Assembly: GCA_025370055.1 (NCBI GenBank)
Contig: CP073041.1
Span: 2,914,001-2,978,000 of the forward strand
From: Woronichinia naegeliana WA131
GTDB taxonomy: Bacteria; Cyanobacteriota; Cyanobacteriia; Cyanobacteriales; Microcystaceae
Length of the DNA: 64,000 nt
Direction: 5' to 3'
Positions 20,831 to 31,758 of this stretch are shown here, one piece after another (positions within the stretch are counted from its first letter, which is position 1; each line of letters starts with the position of its first letter). The translations under genes were made by a program, and so were the position numbers. Below the pieces are notes generated by a model. The model searched no databases. It saw nothing but the letters and a program-made list of their open reading frames with translations, and was not told the origin of the DNA.

Positions 20831-21027
20831 TAATAATAGTATAATAAAAACGGGCCGATGTCTAGTCTTAAACTATTTTTCTATTTTCTCAAAGCCTTAC
20901 ACCATAACTTTTTCCAACTTTGATCAGACGATACCAGTTCCCTCTTGCTTGGAAGCCGCATCTAAACGGGCTGGACGTTTTATTTTAGCTACTAATGTTC
21001 TTGATTCTCAGGTTTTGAGTCCCGACC

Positions 21028-22464
21028 CAGCAATTCTAAATTTGAAAAATCAGGAGGAATTAGTGGCGGGCAGAGAGTCAAATGGCTCAAGCATAAAATC
21101 AAGAAGGTGTTGCCAGCTATCAAAGACAAAATAGGTAGTAAGAGTACGTAAATGGGAAAAAAAGCATCTTCGAGTCCCTAAAAGTAGTCGGATACGTTGG
21201 TAGGACTCATCTAAAAGCTGTAAAACGGTGTGAAACAAGAAAGCCAGTAAATTTAAGGTGAGCAAAAAGGTAGCAAGATGGTGGTCACCATGTCCAAAAT
21301 TGTGTTCTAGATGGTAGCCCTGAGTCTTAAGAGTATTATGGTTCTCATTTTCGGTTTTCCAACGAGAGCGAGCGACACTGACTAACTCAACAATGTTATC
21401 GGCTTGGGGAAAAAGGTCGGTAATCCAATCGTTGTGAAAGAGAACCTGACCATCAGAACGGCGAGTAACGGTAACCTCGAACCAATGAGTATTGAGGGCG
21501 GCGGAACCATCTCTTAGGGGCAAGTGATAAGTCCAACGATAATGATAATCATGCCAATCGCGACCATGACGACGACGCTCATGGAAAGAGTAAACCTCTC
21601 CAATCTTCTCGGCATAGTCCAAAAACTCATAAAGAGTGGGGTGAGATTCAGGCAAACAGACAAAGAGATAGTGAAAGTGGTTTTGAAGAGCCTCTTCGCA
21701 CATCGGTTGACGACTATAGAGGTCATCCCCCAATCATAGTAACGCTAAACGGGTCAAAGAATTCTCGATGTCTGTGGAGCCAACGTTTTGCCGCCGCTAC
21801 CTCACAGTCCTATTTCTCGTGACCATCTTGAGGGGTAATAAATTCAGGGTCAAGACTAATCACCGCTTTTTGCTGAGGTGAGACAATTACCGGTAAGATT
21901 GCCGAATGAAAGTAAGTCACTGTCCCGTTTTTATGGGTTCGATGGGAACATTGCTCACAGTGGATATTTTGGGAGGAGAAATACTCTGTGCCATCTAGCG
22001 GAATTAGTAATTGCTTGTCTAACACCTCATACCGAGTCAATATTCCTCTGGTCTTTAGTAGTTGATAAATGTCACTAAACACCACAAATAACGAATTGGC
22101 TTTGATTTTATCCAGGATATTGCGGATTTGATTGTCACTAGGTATTTTGATGGCACCGAATAGAGTTTGAAGATTATCCCTACCGTTGCGACTATGCAGT
22201 TGTCTTTGATGTTCTAGGAATGATTCACATTGCATTAGAAACAGGCTGAAACCACCTAGTACCGCATCTTTTAGGCTGTAGGTTGTATTTGGACTGGGTT
22301 GGCGAGGGTCTTTCATTTTCTCTATACTTGCTACCAAGTACGCTATCAGACCAGCCATACTGATTATTCCTTGCATCTTTTCTTCCTCTCTGTCTCCCTT
22401 GTTGTCCTTTCCCATTATCCCTGTTTTCTACAACCCTTACCTCGCCTTAAATTTAGAATTGCTG
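21028..22464 (-). mobile_element. ISNCY-type element with TIR CAGCAATTCTAAATTT
   Basis: Inverted ends CAGCAATTCTAAATTT and AAATTTAGAATTGCTG, 1437 bp, with exact 9-bp duplication GTCCCGACC (21019-21027 and 22465-22473). A related remnant and a MITE with the same ends lie at 61860-62878. Confidence 0.9.
21050..22415 (-). pseudogene. ISNCY-type transposase, amber codon plus frameshift
   Basis: The 5' part (22415 down to 21810, 201 aa) has DPRQPSPNTTYSLKDAVLGG, IPSDNQIRNILDKI and LLIPLDGTEYFSSQNIHCEQC. It meets TAG at 21810-21812, continues in frame for about 25 codons (DCEVAAAKRW), and then needs a one-base shift near 21733 to enter the 3' part (GDDLYSRQPMCEEAL, HWFEVTVTRR, RSRWKTENENHNTLKTQGYHLEHNFGHG). 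The protein type is a DDE transposase found in many cyanobacteria and annotated as ISNCY or unclassified. Two lesions make it inactive. Confidence 0.8.
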
Positions 22465-22929
22465 GTCCCGACCAGATGTTGGCTGAATATAAGGCTCAAC
22501 AAAACACCGAGCGCGGCTTTCGCTTTCTCAAAGACCCTTTCTTTTTTGCCTCTGCTCTTTTTCTCAAGAATCCTCAACGCATTATGGCTTTGATGATGAT
22601 TATGGTTGTCTCTTTATTGGTTTATACTTTGGCACAACGTCGCCTACGACAGGCTTTGGCTCTTGCCCATCAGACTATTCCTAATCAAAAGGGTAAACCG
22701 ACCGCCATTCCCACTCTGCTTTGGGTCTTTCAGTCTTTTCTGTTTATCCGTTGGTTAGAGATTGACGGCATTCAAACTATCGTTAATTTGACCTCCAAAC
22801 ACAAACATATTCTTTCCTTTCTTGGCTCTTCATGCCAAAAGTACTACTTTGTCTCTTGACTTACCTGCGGAATGTGGGATTGATTGGAGAATGCCTGATT
22901 TTCCTTTGATGCCCAAGTCGGTCTCAAGT

Positions 22930-23056
22930 CAGGGCGAACGCATCTTATTTTTGAAAGGTAGGCTGGATAAGGGTTTCCGAGATCATGATTGATTTTTTAT
23001 GAAACGCTGAAAGTCTTATCAGATAAGGAGTCTAGAATTTAGATGCGTTTGCCCTG
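22930..23056. mobile_element. 127-bp MITE-like element, TIR CAGGGCGAACGCATCT
   Basis: CAGGGCGAACGCATCT at 22930 and AGATGCGTTTGCCCTG ending 23056 form a 16-base inverted repeat with one mismatch. No coding capacity. Such ends are frequent in cyanobacterial ISAs1-like elements, but I could not match a target duplication. The rest of 22860-23194 is unassigned. Confidence 0.55.
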
Positions 23057-23527
23057 GCTTTGAGACTCAATTTCTTGACATTTGCTTACTATCTCCTCAT
23101 ACACAGGATCATAGAATAGTTTGTATAACCCAATAACCAGTTTAAATATCTTGGTTAAAATGGGTACGCTTCTTAAGTCAAATCCTCCTAAATAGGGCTT
23201 GCTGAAAAAGTCAAAAAACGAAGGAAATGTGGGTTAGGGAAGTATGGACTGAAAAAGAACAGATAACTTATCCTTATAGAAAGAAGTTAAAATACAGATT
23301 TTGTTTAATCTATTGTCCCTTTATTTCTAAAAAGGTCAGCAAAAGTCACTCCTCACAAAAGAGAAGAAAATTAACACCATTTTTCAGAAGAAAAACGACT
23401 CTACAACTTCTTACTTTTTGCTTCCTTCTTTGTCTTCTGAAGTAGAGTAGAAAGATTCATTACCAAAAAGTTCATTGCAATCACAGTTTCCGGTAGTGTT
23501 CTGAATCTGTGGAAGCACATCTAAATA

Positions 23528-25215
23528 GGGCTTGCTGAAAAAGTCAAAAAACGAAAGAAATGTGGGTTAGGGAAGTATGGACTGAAAAAGCATAGATAAC
23601 TTATCCTTATGGAAACAAATCAAAATACAGATTTTGTTTAATCTATTGTTCCTTTCTGTCTAAAAAGGTCAACACAAATCACTCCTCACAAAAGAGAGGA
23701 AAATTAACACCATTTTTCACAAGAAAAACGACTCTACAACTTTTTACTTTTTGTCTTCTGAAGTAGAGTAGAAAGATTCATTACCAAAAAGTTCATCGCA
23801 ATTACCGTTTCCGAGGTCTCAGGTAGTTTGGCCATCACTCGACCAAGACTAAATTTCCTCTTTCCCTGTCCGAATTTACCCTCAATGGCATTACGCACTC
23901 TTTCATCTGAGCGTGCCTCTTTCTTTTTTTCTTTGCTCACCTCTTTCGGCGGTCTTCCCAATCGGGGACCACTCATTCTTATATCCCTTTCTTTACAATA
24001 AGCTCGATTCGCTTTTGTTCGATAGATTTTATCCACATGAACCGATTCCGGATAACATCCTGTTTCCCTTTTATATTCTTCTATTCGCGCTTGTAAATCT
24101 CCCGATTCGTTGTAATTATCCCAACTTAATTTGTCTAAGAAGACAAAGCCATTCACATTACTTGCCGATATTTTAGCTCCAAACTCTACTGCTTTTCCCG
24201 CTTTTCCACGCACTATTGGACGCACGTGAGGTTGGCTTACACTCACGATTCTGTTTTCTACTTTATTTGTCTTTTTTTCATACATTTCTAACTGTTGCTC
24301 ATACACTTTTCCTATCGTTACAAGCTCTTCTTGCTCTTTTTTCGTTAGTTTTTCTAACTTTGCTCCCTCTTCTATCATTTTTTCTATATGAGACAAGTTT
24401 CTTTTTATATATCCTAGTTGTTTTTTTGTTCCTTTTCTTCTTTCTTTTTTTGACACACGACGTTTTTTTGCTATGGCTAAGTACTCTTTTCTTGCCACTT
24501 CCCTATAAGTCCTCGGCTTTTCTTTCCTTTTCTCTTTTATTTCTTCATACAGCTTATCTATTATTTTTTCTGTTTTTTCTCTGGCATCATTCAATATTCC
24601 TATATCCGTTGGATATTTTATATCTGCTGGTGTACAAGTCGCATCTAACAATAACTTTCCTTCATTTTCTTTTTTTTCTGACGCTACAACCGTCGCTTTT
24701 TTTTCTATTTCTTTATTAATTTTATTTATTAATTCCATTCCTATTTTTTTACGAAAATGAACCATCATTGACGCATTAAATGCTTCTTTGCTACTATAGC
24801 TTTCCATTCCTATAAAGTACTGTAAATAAGGGTTCTCTTTTATTTGTTCTACTGTTTCTCTGTCACTTTTTCCTGAAATTTCTTTGATAATTAATGCTCC
24901 TAATGCCATTCTAAATGATTTGGCTGGGGCTCCTTTTTTTTCTGTGAAGTTTTTTGCATATTCTTCCTCATATTCTTCCCAGGGAATCATTTTTGACATT
25001 TCTATCCAACGATTTTCTTCGTCTAACTGCCCGCCGAACAGATTTTTCAAGTTTTCTGGTGTTTCAATTGAGTACTGTTGCTTTCGGTACATCTGCTTTC
25101 TCTCTTCTTAATGCAATGGTTTTGAGGCATTCTACCCTATTTTCGTGCATTCTAGCGGTTCTTAATTCGCCTACTATTTTTCTCCGTAAAGGTTTCAGCT
25201 TTTTTCAGCAAGCCC
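23528..25215 (-). mobile_element. IS-A, copy 2 (complete)
   Basis: Standard IS-A ends, 1688 bp, target duplication TAAATA on both sides (23522-23527, 25216-25221). It lies in the 3' end of the IS1-family element. Confidence 0.95.
23734..25092 (-). CDS. IS-A transposase (intact, 452 aa)
   Basis: Intact IS5/IS1182-like transposase. Residues about 40-130 form the DUF772 N-domain (SFRMALGALIIKEISGKSD, ENPYLQYFIGMESYSSKEAF). The DDE domain starts near residue 150 (LLDATCTPADIKYPTDIGI, first Asp), passes through a long Lys/Glu coiled insert, and has the second Asp in VHVDKIYRTKANR and Glu in RNAIEGKFGQGKRKF. The eight-A run near codon 132 is intact here. Codon use is very A-rich compared with host genes. 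It could supply transposase to all IS-A copies and related MITEs. Confidence 0.93.
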   Translation of the reverse strand: MYRKQQYSIETPENLKNLFGGQLDEENRWIEMSKMIPWEEYEEEYAKNFTEKKGAPAKSFRMALGALIIKEISGKSDRETVEQIKENPYLQYFIGMESYSSKEAFNASMMVHFRKKIGMELINKINKEIEKKATVVASEKKENEGKLLLDATCTPADIKYPTDIGILNDAREKTEKIIDKLYEEIKEKRKEKPRTYREVARKEYLAIAKKRRVSKKERRKGTKKQLGYIKRNLSHIEKMIEEGAKLEKLTKKEQEELVTIGKVYEQQLEMYEKKTNKVENRIVSVSQPHVRPIVRGKAGKAVEFGAKISASNVNGFVFLDKLSWDNYNESGDLQARIEEYKRETGCYPESVHVDKIYRTKANRAYCKERDIRMSGPRLGRPPKEVSKEKKKEARSDERVRNAIEGKFGQGKRKFSLGRVMAKLPETSETVIAMNFLVMNLSTLLQKTKSKKL

Positions 25216-25966
25216 TAAATAAGACATCCAAATTCAAAGCGATTGATAAATAATCCAAGGACAATATCGTGCATCACAATAGATTTGGAGAAACAAATCG
25301 TTTTTCTCGCTAATCTCTTTATTCGAGTTCTCAATGTCAAGTGCTTTCGTTCGATTTTTTGAGTATTATACTTACCCACCTCATGCAATGCTGGCTCAAT
25401 ATGTCGTTCGTAAGCCCCCCATCCATCTGTATAATATTGAGTAATACCAAAAGGTTCTAACAACTCTTTTAGCCTTAGAAATGCTTCGTCTTTGTGACCA
25501 GACAAAACATAAGCTAATATCTCACCTGTCTTATGATCAATAGCGTGCCATAACCATCTTTGCTCTTTTTTGCTCTTCACAAAACCCCACATTTCGTCGA
25601 GTTCTGCTTCCACGTCATTCCATTGGCAGAGCGTTACAATACTCTGACTGGGTTCCAGTTCTGCTAGTTTTTTTTCGTTGGCGAATACTAAACTAGACTC
25701 TTTTTTTTTAGTTCACTAATCACTGTTGATGGACTAATCCTCAGCACACGGGCTGTATCCCTTATGCCACTACCATTCATTGCCATTTCGGCAATCTTTT
25801 CCTTTACTTCTGGCAAATAACCTTTATAAGTATAGTTTAAGATAAATGTGCAACGCTTACATTCTGTATTACGACATCTGTAACGCTCTTTCCCCTCCCC
25901 AGAGGGGCCGTGTTTCACAATATCCGTACTTTGACAACTTGGGCAAACAATTGCTTTGAATAGCAT
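25215..25966 (-). CDS. IS1-family InsA-InsB' transposase, -1 frameshift type
   Basis: InsA (25688-25966, 92 aa) has a zinc-binding pattern CPSCQSTDIVKHG...CRNTECKRC and an HTH. Near its end the codons GAA CTA AAA AAA AAG form an A-rich slippery run; a -1 shift there leads without a stop into ESSLVFANEKKLAELEPSQ and on into the catalytic part (ELDEMWGFVKSKKEQRWLW, YTDGWGAYERH, IERKHLTLRTRIKRLARKTICFSKS). This is the classical IS1 arrangement, so the pair is probably functional rather than broken. The termination codon is next to the IS-A copy that sits in the element end. Confidence 0.82.
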
Positions 25967-26032
25967 GGCACACCAATTTTAAGATTTACATTTATTTATT
26001 ATTACTCTTTTCCACAGGTTTAGAACACGACC

Positions 26033-26660
26033 CTACCAAGTATCGTTGTTTTAGCCAAGTCAAATTTCCCCCATATCCCAGCCATCCCACTAAGCTGGAT
26101 AAGGTTGCACCGTAGCTAAAATCTTCACGACATCCCAAAGGAAGTGGGGCATAACCTTCCCAATCACATTTTGAGCATTGATACTTTTCCCTAACATATT
26201 CCCTTACCTCTACTGGTTTACTGACTAATTCAGCTATTTGATTTTTTTTGATGATAGTCTCCTTTTGCTTTTCCACTGACGCACCACATTTTGGGCATTT
26301 TTCCATCCTTAAATCTACTATTTCATCTACCCGACCAAACCCGTTTCTGGTTTTACCCACATGGTCGTACTTTGGACCTCTTTTTTTTCCTTTTTGACCG
26401 AAGGTTTTGGCGACTTTCTTTTTGTAACCGTCACTGCTTGGGGGCTGAGAGCTATTTTCACTCGTTCTTTGGTTAAGCTTTTTCAGCTTTTCTTTCAACT
26501 TTTCTATCTCTTTCTTTAACTCTACCAATTCTTTTCTCAGCTTTTCGTTCTCTTCTTTTTCTTTCTGATAATCTTCATACCAATCTTTTGCCACTTCTTT
26601 TTGCCATGGCATTTTCACTTCTTCTTGGTTTAAGTCTGGAACTGGGTCTAGTTTTTCCAT
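26033..26660 (-). pseudogene. IS66-family TnpC, N-terminal part only
   Basis: The reading frame begins at 26660 and has the IS66 N-terminal pattern: a Lys/Glu coiled coil (residues 25-65), the motif SENSSQPPSSDGYKKK, a zinc ribbon (MEKCPKCGASVEK, YQCSKCDWEGYAP) and the start of the DDE part (GATLSSLVGWLGYGGNLTW, QRYLVG). It is cut at 26033 by the IS1 end, and the catalytic two thirds are not found nearby. Usual length is about 500 aa. Confidence 0.85.
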
Positions 26661-26770
26661 AGTCTCCCTATTCTAACCTATCTCTTTAACCGCCTTTCCT
26701 TTCTTCATTATTCTTTACTTTTTTCATTTGCTTCTCATTCTCAATAATTTCCTTCTTTATTGCGGTGACT

Positions 26771-27326
26771 AATTACAATTTGGCGTGATTATAAAGGAGT
26801 CAGTTTTCATCAATTGGGGGTAGCTGCCTTTTTTCAAGATAACTCGGCTTTATTAGATTTGGTTAATTCTCAAATTTTGGCTAAGCCTTTAATTTGTTTG
26901 GGAGATGGACATGATGGTATCTGGAACTTATTTCGTGAGATAGGACAGAAACATGAGCGAATTGAAATTTTGGACTGGTATCACTTAATTGAAAACCTCT
27001 ATAAAGTTGGGGGGTCATTCCAGCGAATTGAGGAGGTCAAGTCTTTTCTTTGGACGGGTGAAGTGGATGCCGCTATCTCCTGTTTTGAGGGATGGTCAGA
27101 GCCTCAAGCTGAGAATTTTATCATTTATTTAAACAAGCATAAACATCGGATTGTCAATTATGGTTATTTGCAGGCAGAGGGCATTTCTATTGGCTCTGGC
27201 TCTGTCGAATCTCAAGTTAAACAAATTGGTCATCGTCTTAAAATTACTGGTGCGAGTTGGAATTCTGACAATGTACCACAAGTCCTTCGTCATCGCTGTT
27301 CCTATTTAAATGATTACCTTTTTTGA
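26771..27326 (+). pseudogene. Second ISKra4-like transposase, C-terminal half
   Basis: Open frame from about 26771 (TIWRDYKGVSFHQLGVAAFF) without N-terminal half. It contains CLGDGHDGIWNLFREIG, EILDWYHLIENLYKVGGS and IGSGSVESQVKQIGHRLKITGASWN, the DDE-type C-part of ISKra4-like proteins, but not closely related to the four ISKra4 copies elsewhere. It ends at 27326; 27327-27381 is its short 3' end, after which IS-A' sequence resumes. No start codon or partner is visible upstream (26661-26770 is A/T-rich without a gene). Confidence 0.75.
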
Positions 27327-27618
27327 CTCTTTCATTTACCTCGTTAAGTATTTCTACTTATTGCAAAGGTGAGATGCTCCCCATCTGAGCGTGCCTCTTT
27401 CTTTTTTTCTTTGCTTACCTCTTTCGGCGGTCTTCCCAATGGGGGATCACTCATTCTTATACCCCTTTCTTTACAATAAGCTCGATTCGCTTTTGTTCGA
27501 TAGATTTTATCCACGTGGACCGATTCCGGATAACATCCTGTTTCCCTTTTATATTCTTCTATTCGCGCTTGTAAATCTCCCGATTCGTTGTAATTATCCC
27601 AACTTAATTTGTCTAATA

Positions 27619-28805
27619 AGCTGTCATCACTCTAAGTGGATATAAGGTAGAATATATAGACTTACTTTTTTGTATGACTATGCTGACGTTAAACTTCTTA
27701 GACCAAAAGACCAAGAAAGAGCTACAAAAAGCCCTTAAAACGGAAGAGCACGCAGTTACAAGAGAGAGAATATTGATTATGTTACTGAGAAATGAAGGAA
27801 AAACGTATGATGAAATATCAGGATTATTAGGATGTTGCAAACGACAAGTGTGGTACTGGTGCAATAATGGAAATCCGAAAGAGATAGAAAGCTTAAGAGA
27901 CAAAAGAAAAAAAGGAAATCACAGGAAAGTAACAGAAGAATACATAGAGAAATTGACGGAGATAATAATCAAAGAGCCTGAAGAGTTTGGATATGAATTT
28001 GGAAGTTGGACAGTAGCAAGACTATCAACTCATATGGAAAAAGAAACGGGTATATTGTTAGGAAATACACAACTTAGAAATATACTTAAAAAAAAGCGAT
28101 TTGTCTACATCTGGGCAAAATATAGTCTAGAAGATAAAAAAGATGAGCAAAAAAGAGAGGAATTTACAAAGAAAGTTGAAGAGTACAAGAAGCTTTTGAA
28201 AGAAAAGCCAGAATCAATCCAGATATGGTTTTGGGATGAAAGTGGCTTCAGCTTAAGAGTAATACGGAGAAAACATTGGACAAAAAAAGGAAAGCGTAAA
28301 AAAGTGAGGGGAGATAGAAGAAAAGGAAGAGTCAATGTAATGGGTGGTATTAGATATACTGACAAAAAACGGTGGGTTGATTTGATTCCCACTGGTAACT
28401 CTCAGAACTTCAAGAGTGTATTATTAAAATTTTACAAAGACATACAAAGAGAATGGATAGAACAAGGAAATAAAAAAGAAGACTTTGAAAAGAATGGTCT
28501 GAAGATTGTGATTATTTTAGATAATGCGAGCTTCCACAAAAAGCAAGAAATTCTAGACGAGAGCACGGAAGAAATGCCAAACATTATTTTGGAGTTTTTA
28601 CCCCCCTATAGTCCCGATTATAATTTAATGGAATTGGTATGGCATTCAGCAAAAGAATATATTGCAAATAAATTATTCAAATCAATTGAAGAATTAGAAT
28701 CTCTCATCCATAAACTTCTTAATGAAGGTGGATTGACAATATGTTGGGGACGTAAAATCAAAAACAAGGGCTCAAGTATTATTGCAAGTTAAACTGATGA
28801 CAGCT
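27619..28805 (+). mobile_element. IS630-family element
   Basis: Ends AGCTGTCATCA and TGATGACAGCT, flanked by TA on both sides (27617-27618 and 28806-28807), the standard IS630 target. It is inserted in IS-A' and is about 1.19 kb. Confidence 0.9.
27674..28792 (+). CDS. IS630-family transposase
   Basis: A 372-aa protein with N-terminal HTH (EHAVTRERILIMLLRNEGKTYD, ISGLLGCCKRQVWYWCN) and the DDE domain: first Asp in WFWDESGFSLR, second in IIILDNASFHKK and Glu in LPPYSPDYNLMELVWHSAKEY. All catalytic residues are present and the frame is open, so it may be active. The C-terminus after NEGGLTICWGRKI runs right up to the inverted repeat. Its A-rich codon use resembles the other IS genes. Confidence 0.92.
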   Translation: MTMLTLNFLDQKTKKELQKALKTEEHAVTRERILIMLLRNEGKTYDEISGLLGCCKRQVWYWCNNGNPKEIESLRDKRKKGNHRKVTEEYIEKLTEIIIKEPEEFGYEFGSWTVARLSTHMEKETGILLGNTQLRNILKKKRFVYIWAKYSLEDKKDEQKREEFTKKVEEYKKLLKEKPESIQIWFWDESGFSLRVIRRKHWTKKGKRKKVRGDRRKGRVNVMGGIRYTDKKRWVDLIPTGNSQNFKSVLLKFYKDIQREWIEQGNKKEDFEKNGLKIVIILDNASFHKKQEILDESTEEMPNIILEFLPPYSPDYNLMELVWHSAKEYIANKLFKSIEELESLIHKLLNEGGLTICWGRKIKNKGSSIIAS

Positions 28806-30372
28806 TAACACAAAGCCATTCACATTACTTGCCGATATTTTAGCTCCAAACTCTACTGCTTTTCCCGCTTTTCCACGCACTATTGGACGGATATGAGGTT
28901 GCGTTACACTCACAATTCTATTTTCTACTGTATTCGTCTTATTCTCATACATTTCTAGTTGTTGTTCATACACTTTTTCTATGGTTATAATCATTTCCTT
29001 CCCCTTTTTTGTTAGTTTTTCCAATTTTGCTCCCTCATCTAACATTTTTTTAACATACAATAGACATCTCCATAATACTATAAAATCGACAAATATGCTA
29101 TAATCATAGAAATTTAGACAGGAGTAACTATGCCTGAATACATCTATATGTGGGCTTATATTCAAAAACAGCCTCAAGAAACAAAGAGGTTGTTAGGAAT
29201 AGAGTACCCAAAATTATTAGAGCTTATAACCTATGGCAAATTACTTAAAAAAGAATTTGAAGAAAGCAAAACCACACTGATTAAAGCAGGTGGTGGAAAT
29301 AAACCGAAATTATCAGAGGAGTAGCAAATAGTTTTAATGCTAGTTTACTTAAGGCATTATCCGACCTTTCAGCTACTAGGAATAATGTTTGAAATAAGTG
29401 AATCGTCTGCCCATAATATATTCAATTATTGGCAGTCACTATTCGGAGAAAATTTACCAGCAAGTCTATTTGAACAACTAAAAAAGTTGCCAGAAGAAAT
29501 AGAAAAAGTTAAAGAGGAGCTAATCCAACATGAACTAATAGTGGATGCGACAGAACAACCAGTAGAAAGACCTTTAGGGCAGGAGGCACAAAAACCATAC
29601 TACTCAGGTAAACAAAAAAGGCATACCTCAAAAAGCCAAATAATCATTTGCCCAAAAATCAAGGAGATTGTGGATGTTGTGATAGGAGAAATAGGTTCAA
29701 AGAGCGATGTACAAATATTACATCAAAGATTGGCTAAATTCCATCAAGAACAAGGCTTTCTAGGTGATAAAGCCTACGAGGGAGAATTCCAATTAACAAC
29801 ACCAAAAAAGAAACCAAAGGGGCGAGAATTAAGCAAAGAAGAAAAAGAAAGAAATAGTTGGTTATCGTCTCGACGAGTAGTGGTTGAACATATGATTCGA
29901 TTGCTCAAAGTATTCAAAGTGATGCAAGAAAAATTTAGACTAAGAAAGGGAACTGGACAGTGGGAAGTTCTCGAGGCGTGTAAGTGGAGAAAAGAAAATC
30001 GGACATCCGATACAAAAGAGTGCCGTTATGTCCGAAACTGGCTGATATAAGAAAATCGATAGCCAGTGCTATCTATCAATTATGCAACTATGTCAGCGAC
30101 TAGAGCAAATCCTCAATAATCTCCGTCCAGCCTTTAGCCGAGAAGCAACGTTCCAATGGTTTATCCTGTTAGTCTGGGGAGTAGTGCTCAACAGCCAACC
30201 CAGCGCAATAACTAGCTAGGGCTTGCTGAAAAAAGCTGAAACCTTTACGGAGAAAAATAGTAGGCGAATTAAGAACCGCTAGAATGCACGAAAATAGGGT
30301 AGAATGCCTCAAAACCATTGCATTAAGAAGAGAGAAAGCAGATGTACCGAAAGCAACAGTACTCAATTGAAA

Positions 30373-31758
30373 GGGTGCGACCTTTAGTTGATAAAAGCTG
30401 TTGTAATCAGGGTTCGGGAACCCATATTGATCAAGTTTTGCCCAAAATTGACTCCATCGTTCCTTGGTCAATACCAAAGCTCGTAGGCTCAAAATAATTC
30501 CTGCTCCTTTTTCCTTCCATCGCATCCCTGAACAACATAATCGTTGTTTGACCAACGTCTTACAAGCTGCTTCCGTAACACCTGAACCAATCGGATACTT
30601 TTTCTCTAAGTATTCAGCATAATCCATTTGATGCTGATGATTCTCGTAATAAGTAATCGCCGCTTGTAGTTTCTCGGTAAGATTCTTAGAATGACTTTTT
30701 TCTTCTTTGACTTCTTTCATCAGATTTAGCAGTTCTCCTGCTTTTCCTTTTTCATGCTTGAGTTCTCGACAATTTTCAGTCAACCATTCTTTTTGTTTTG
30801 ACACGGTATTCGGATGCAACGCTTCTGCCAAGGCACCTAAGTAACCAGAGGCATGATAGAAATCTAATATCTGTTCTTCCGTTTGCTTTTCTAAAAACTT
30901 CCAATTTGATTCTGCCCCGTCTGCTATCCCGACCAATGTTGCCTCTGGATAACGTTTTTTCGCTCGCTCAATTTCTCTTTCTAATCTTTCTAGAAAACTC
31001 TTTTTTCCATACTCTGGTGCCGCACCTAGATAGATTGTAGGTTGACGTTCGCCTTCACTATCGTATAGGGAAACGGTTCCCACCATTGCTTCACGGTAGC
31101 CATCCTCACACATCAGCATACAGGTTCCATCTAATCCTATTCCCACTGTTGCAATTTGGCTATCCTCCTTGGGCGGGGCATAACTCCACGCTTCTTCTTT
31201 TGCCTGTACCACACTTCCTACTGCTTCACTCAATCTTTGGATATAGGATAGCGCTACTTTTCTACCATGATTTTCTAATAAATCATTTTTCACCTCTTTG
31301 CCTGCCATCCCTGACATTTTTGAGGATACCTGTTTTGCCAATAATGGCGTTGATGTTATGATTATCCTTGCTTCTCTTTCTAAGGGGCAATACGTTTTTC
31401 CTCAAAGGTGAACGCTGATATACATGACGATTCACTATAACCTCACCATAAGGTGTTTGATATTCTTTCGGTTGCTCTCCCTTACTCTTCCAGATTTCTT
31501 CACCGATTTTTAAGGGTGAACCATCTGTATCTAAATATTTCAAGGCTTCTTTGCTGGCGATGCAACCTACTTCGTTTAAGCCTTTTTGAATATTTATTTC
31601 TGTATCCAACATTGAACGACTGAGTTCTAATGTTAGTTCTATTTTTATCTTTGAACCCTCTACATTAATTAGTTTTGCTGTCATCATTGTTTCCTCTTTG
31701 TCACTTTTCATCTCATGTTAACACTTTTCTTTTCCTTCATCAACTAAAGGTCACACCC
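30373..31758 (-). mobile_element. ISKra4-family element, copy 3
   Basis: Ends GGGTGCGACC and GGTCACACCC, 1386 bp, duplication AATTGAAA (30365-30372 and 31759-31766). It is 4 bases shorter than copy 2 because TACA is missing near 30414. Confidence 0.95.
30397..31711 (-). pseudogene. ISKra4-family transposase, split frame and lost stop
   Basis: ORF1 (31283-31711) and ORF2 (below 31341) are arranged as in copies 1 and 2, with the same frame break. In addition a 4-base deletion (TACA) after the YGFP codons removes the normal VEP-stop, so ORF2 runs through the inverted repeat into IS-A sequence, down to about 30169. Otherwise the catalytic part matches copy 4. Confidence 0.82.

Larger units (their letters stand above)
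20905..22859 (+). pseudogene. IS1634-like (IS4 superfamily) transposase fragment, interrupted
   Basis: The open frame before the inner IS reads SCLEAASKRAGRFILATNVLD...VLSPD; it resumes after it as QMLAEYKAQQNTERGFRFLKDP, with a hydrophobic segment ALMMIMVVSLLVYTLAQRRL and ends at 22859. The pattern (SKRAGRFILATN, YKAQQ-ERGFRFLKDP) is that of C-terminal halves of IS1634-like DDE transposases, the Glu in ERGFRF being the third catalytic residue. The N-terminal half is missing on the left. The inner element (21028-22464) sits exactly between Asp and Gln codons with a GTCCCGACC duplication. Confidence 0.75.
23492..26032 (-). mobile_element. IS1-family element (entered by IS-A copy 2)
   Basis: Ends GGTAGTGTTCTGAATCTGTGG (23492) and the reverse of GGTCGTGTTCTAAACCTGTGG (26032) agree at most positions. 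The left flank is IS-A' sequence and the right flank is an IS66 gene, so no duplication can be matched; the element marks a rearrangement joint. Without IS-A it is about 850 bp. Confidence 0.7.

Noticed and set aside
24216-24719. Long Leu/Phe-rich open frames opposite to the IS-A transposase (also at 18677, 32109, 42198)
   Set aside because: They are the antisense of the Lys/Glu-rich coiled part of the transposase and appear in every copy; the composition is what A-rich codons give when read backwards.
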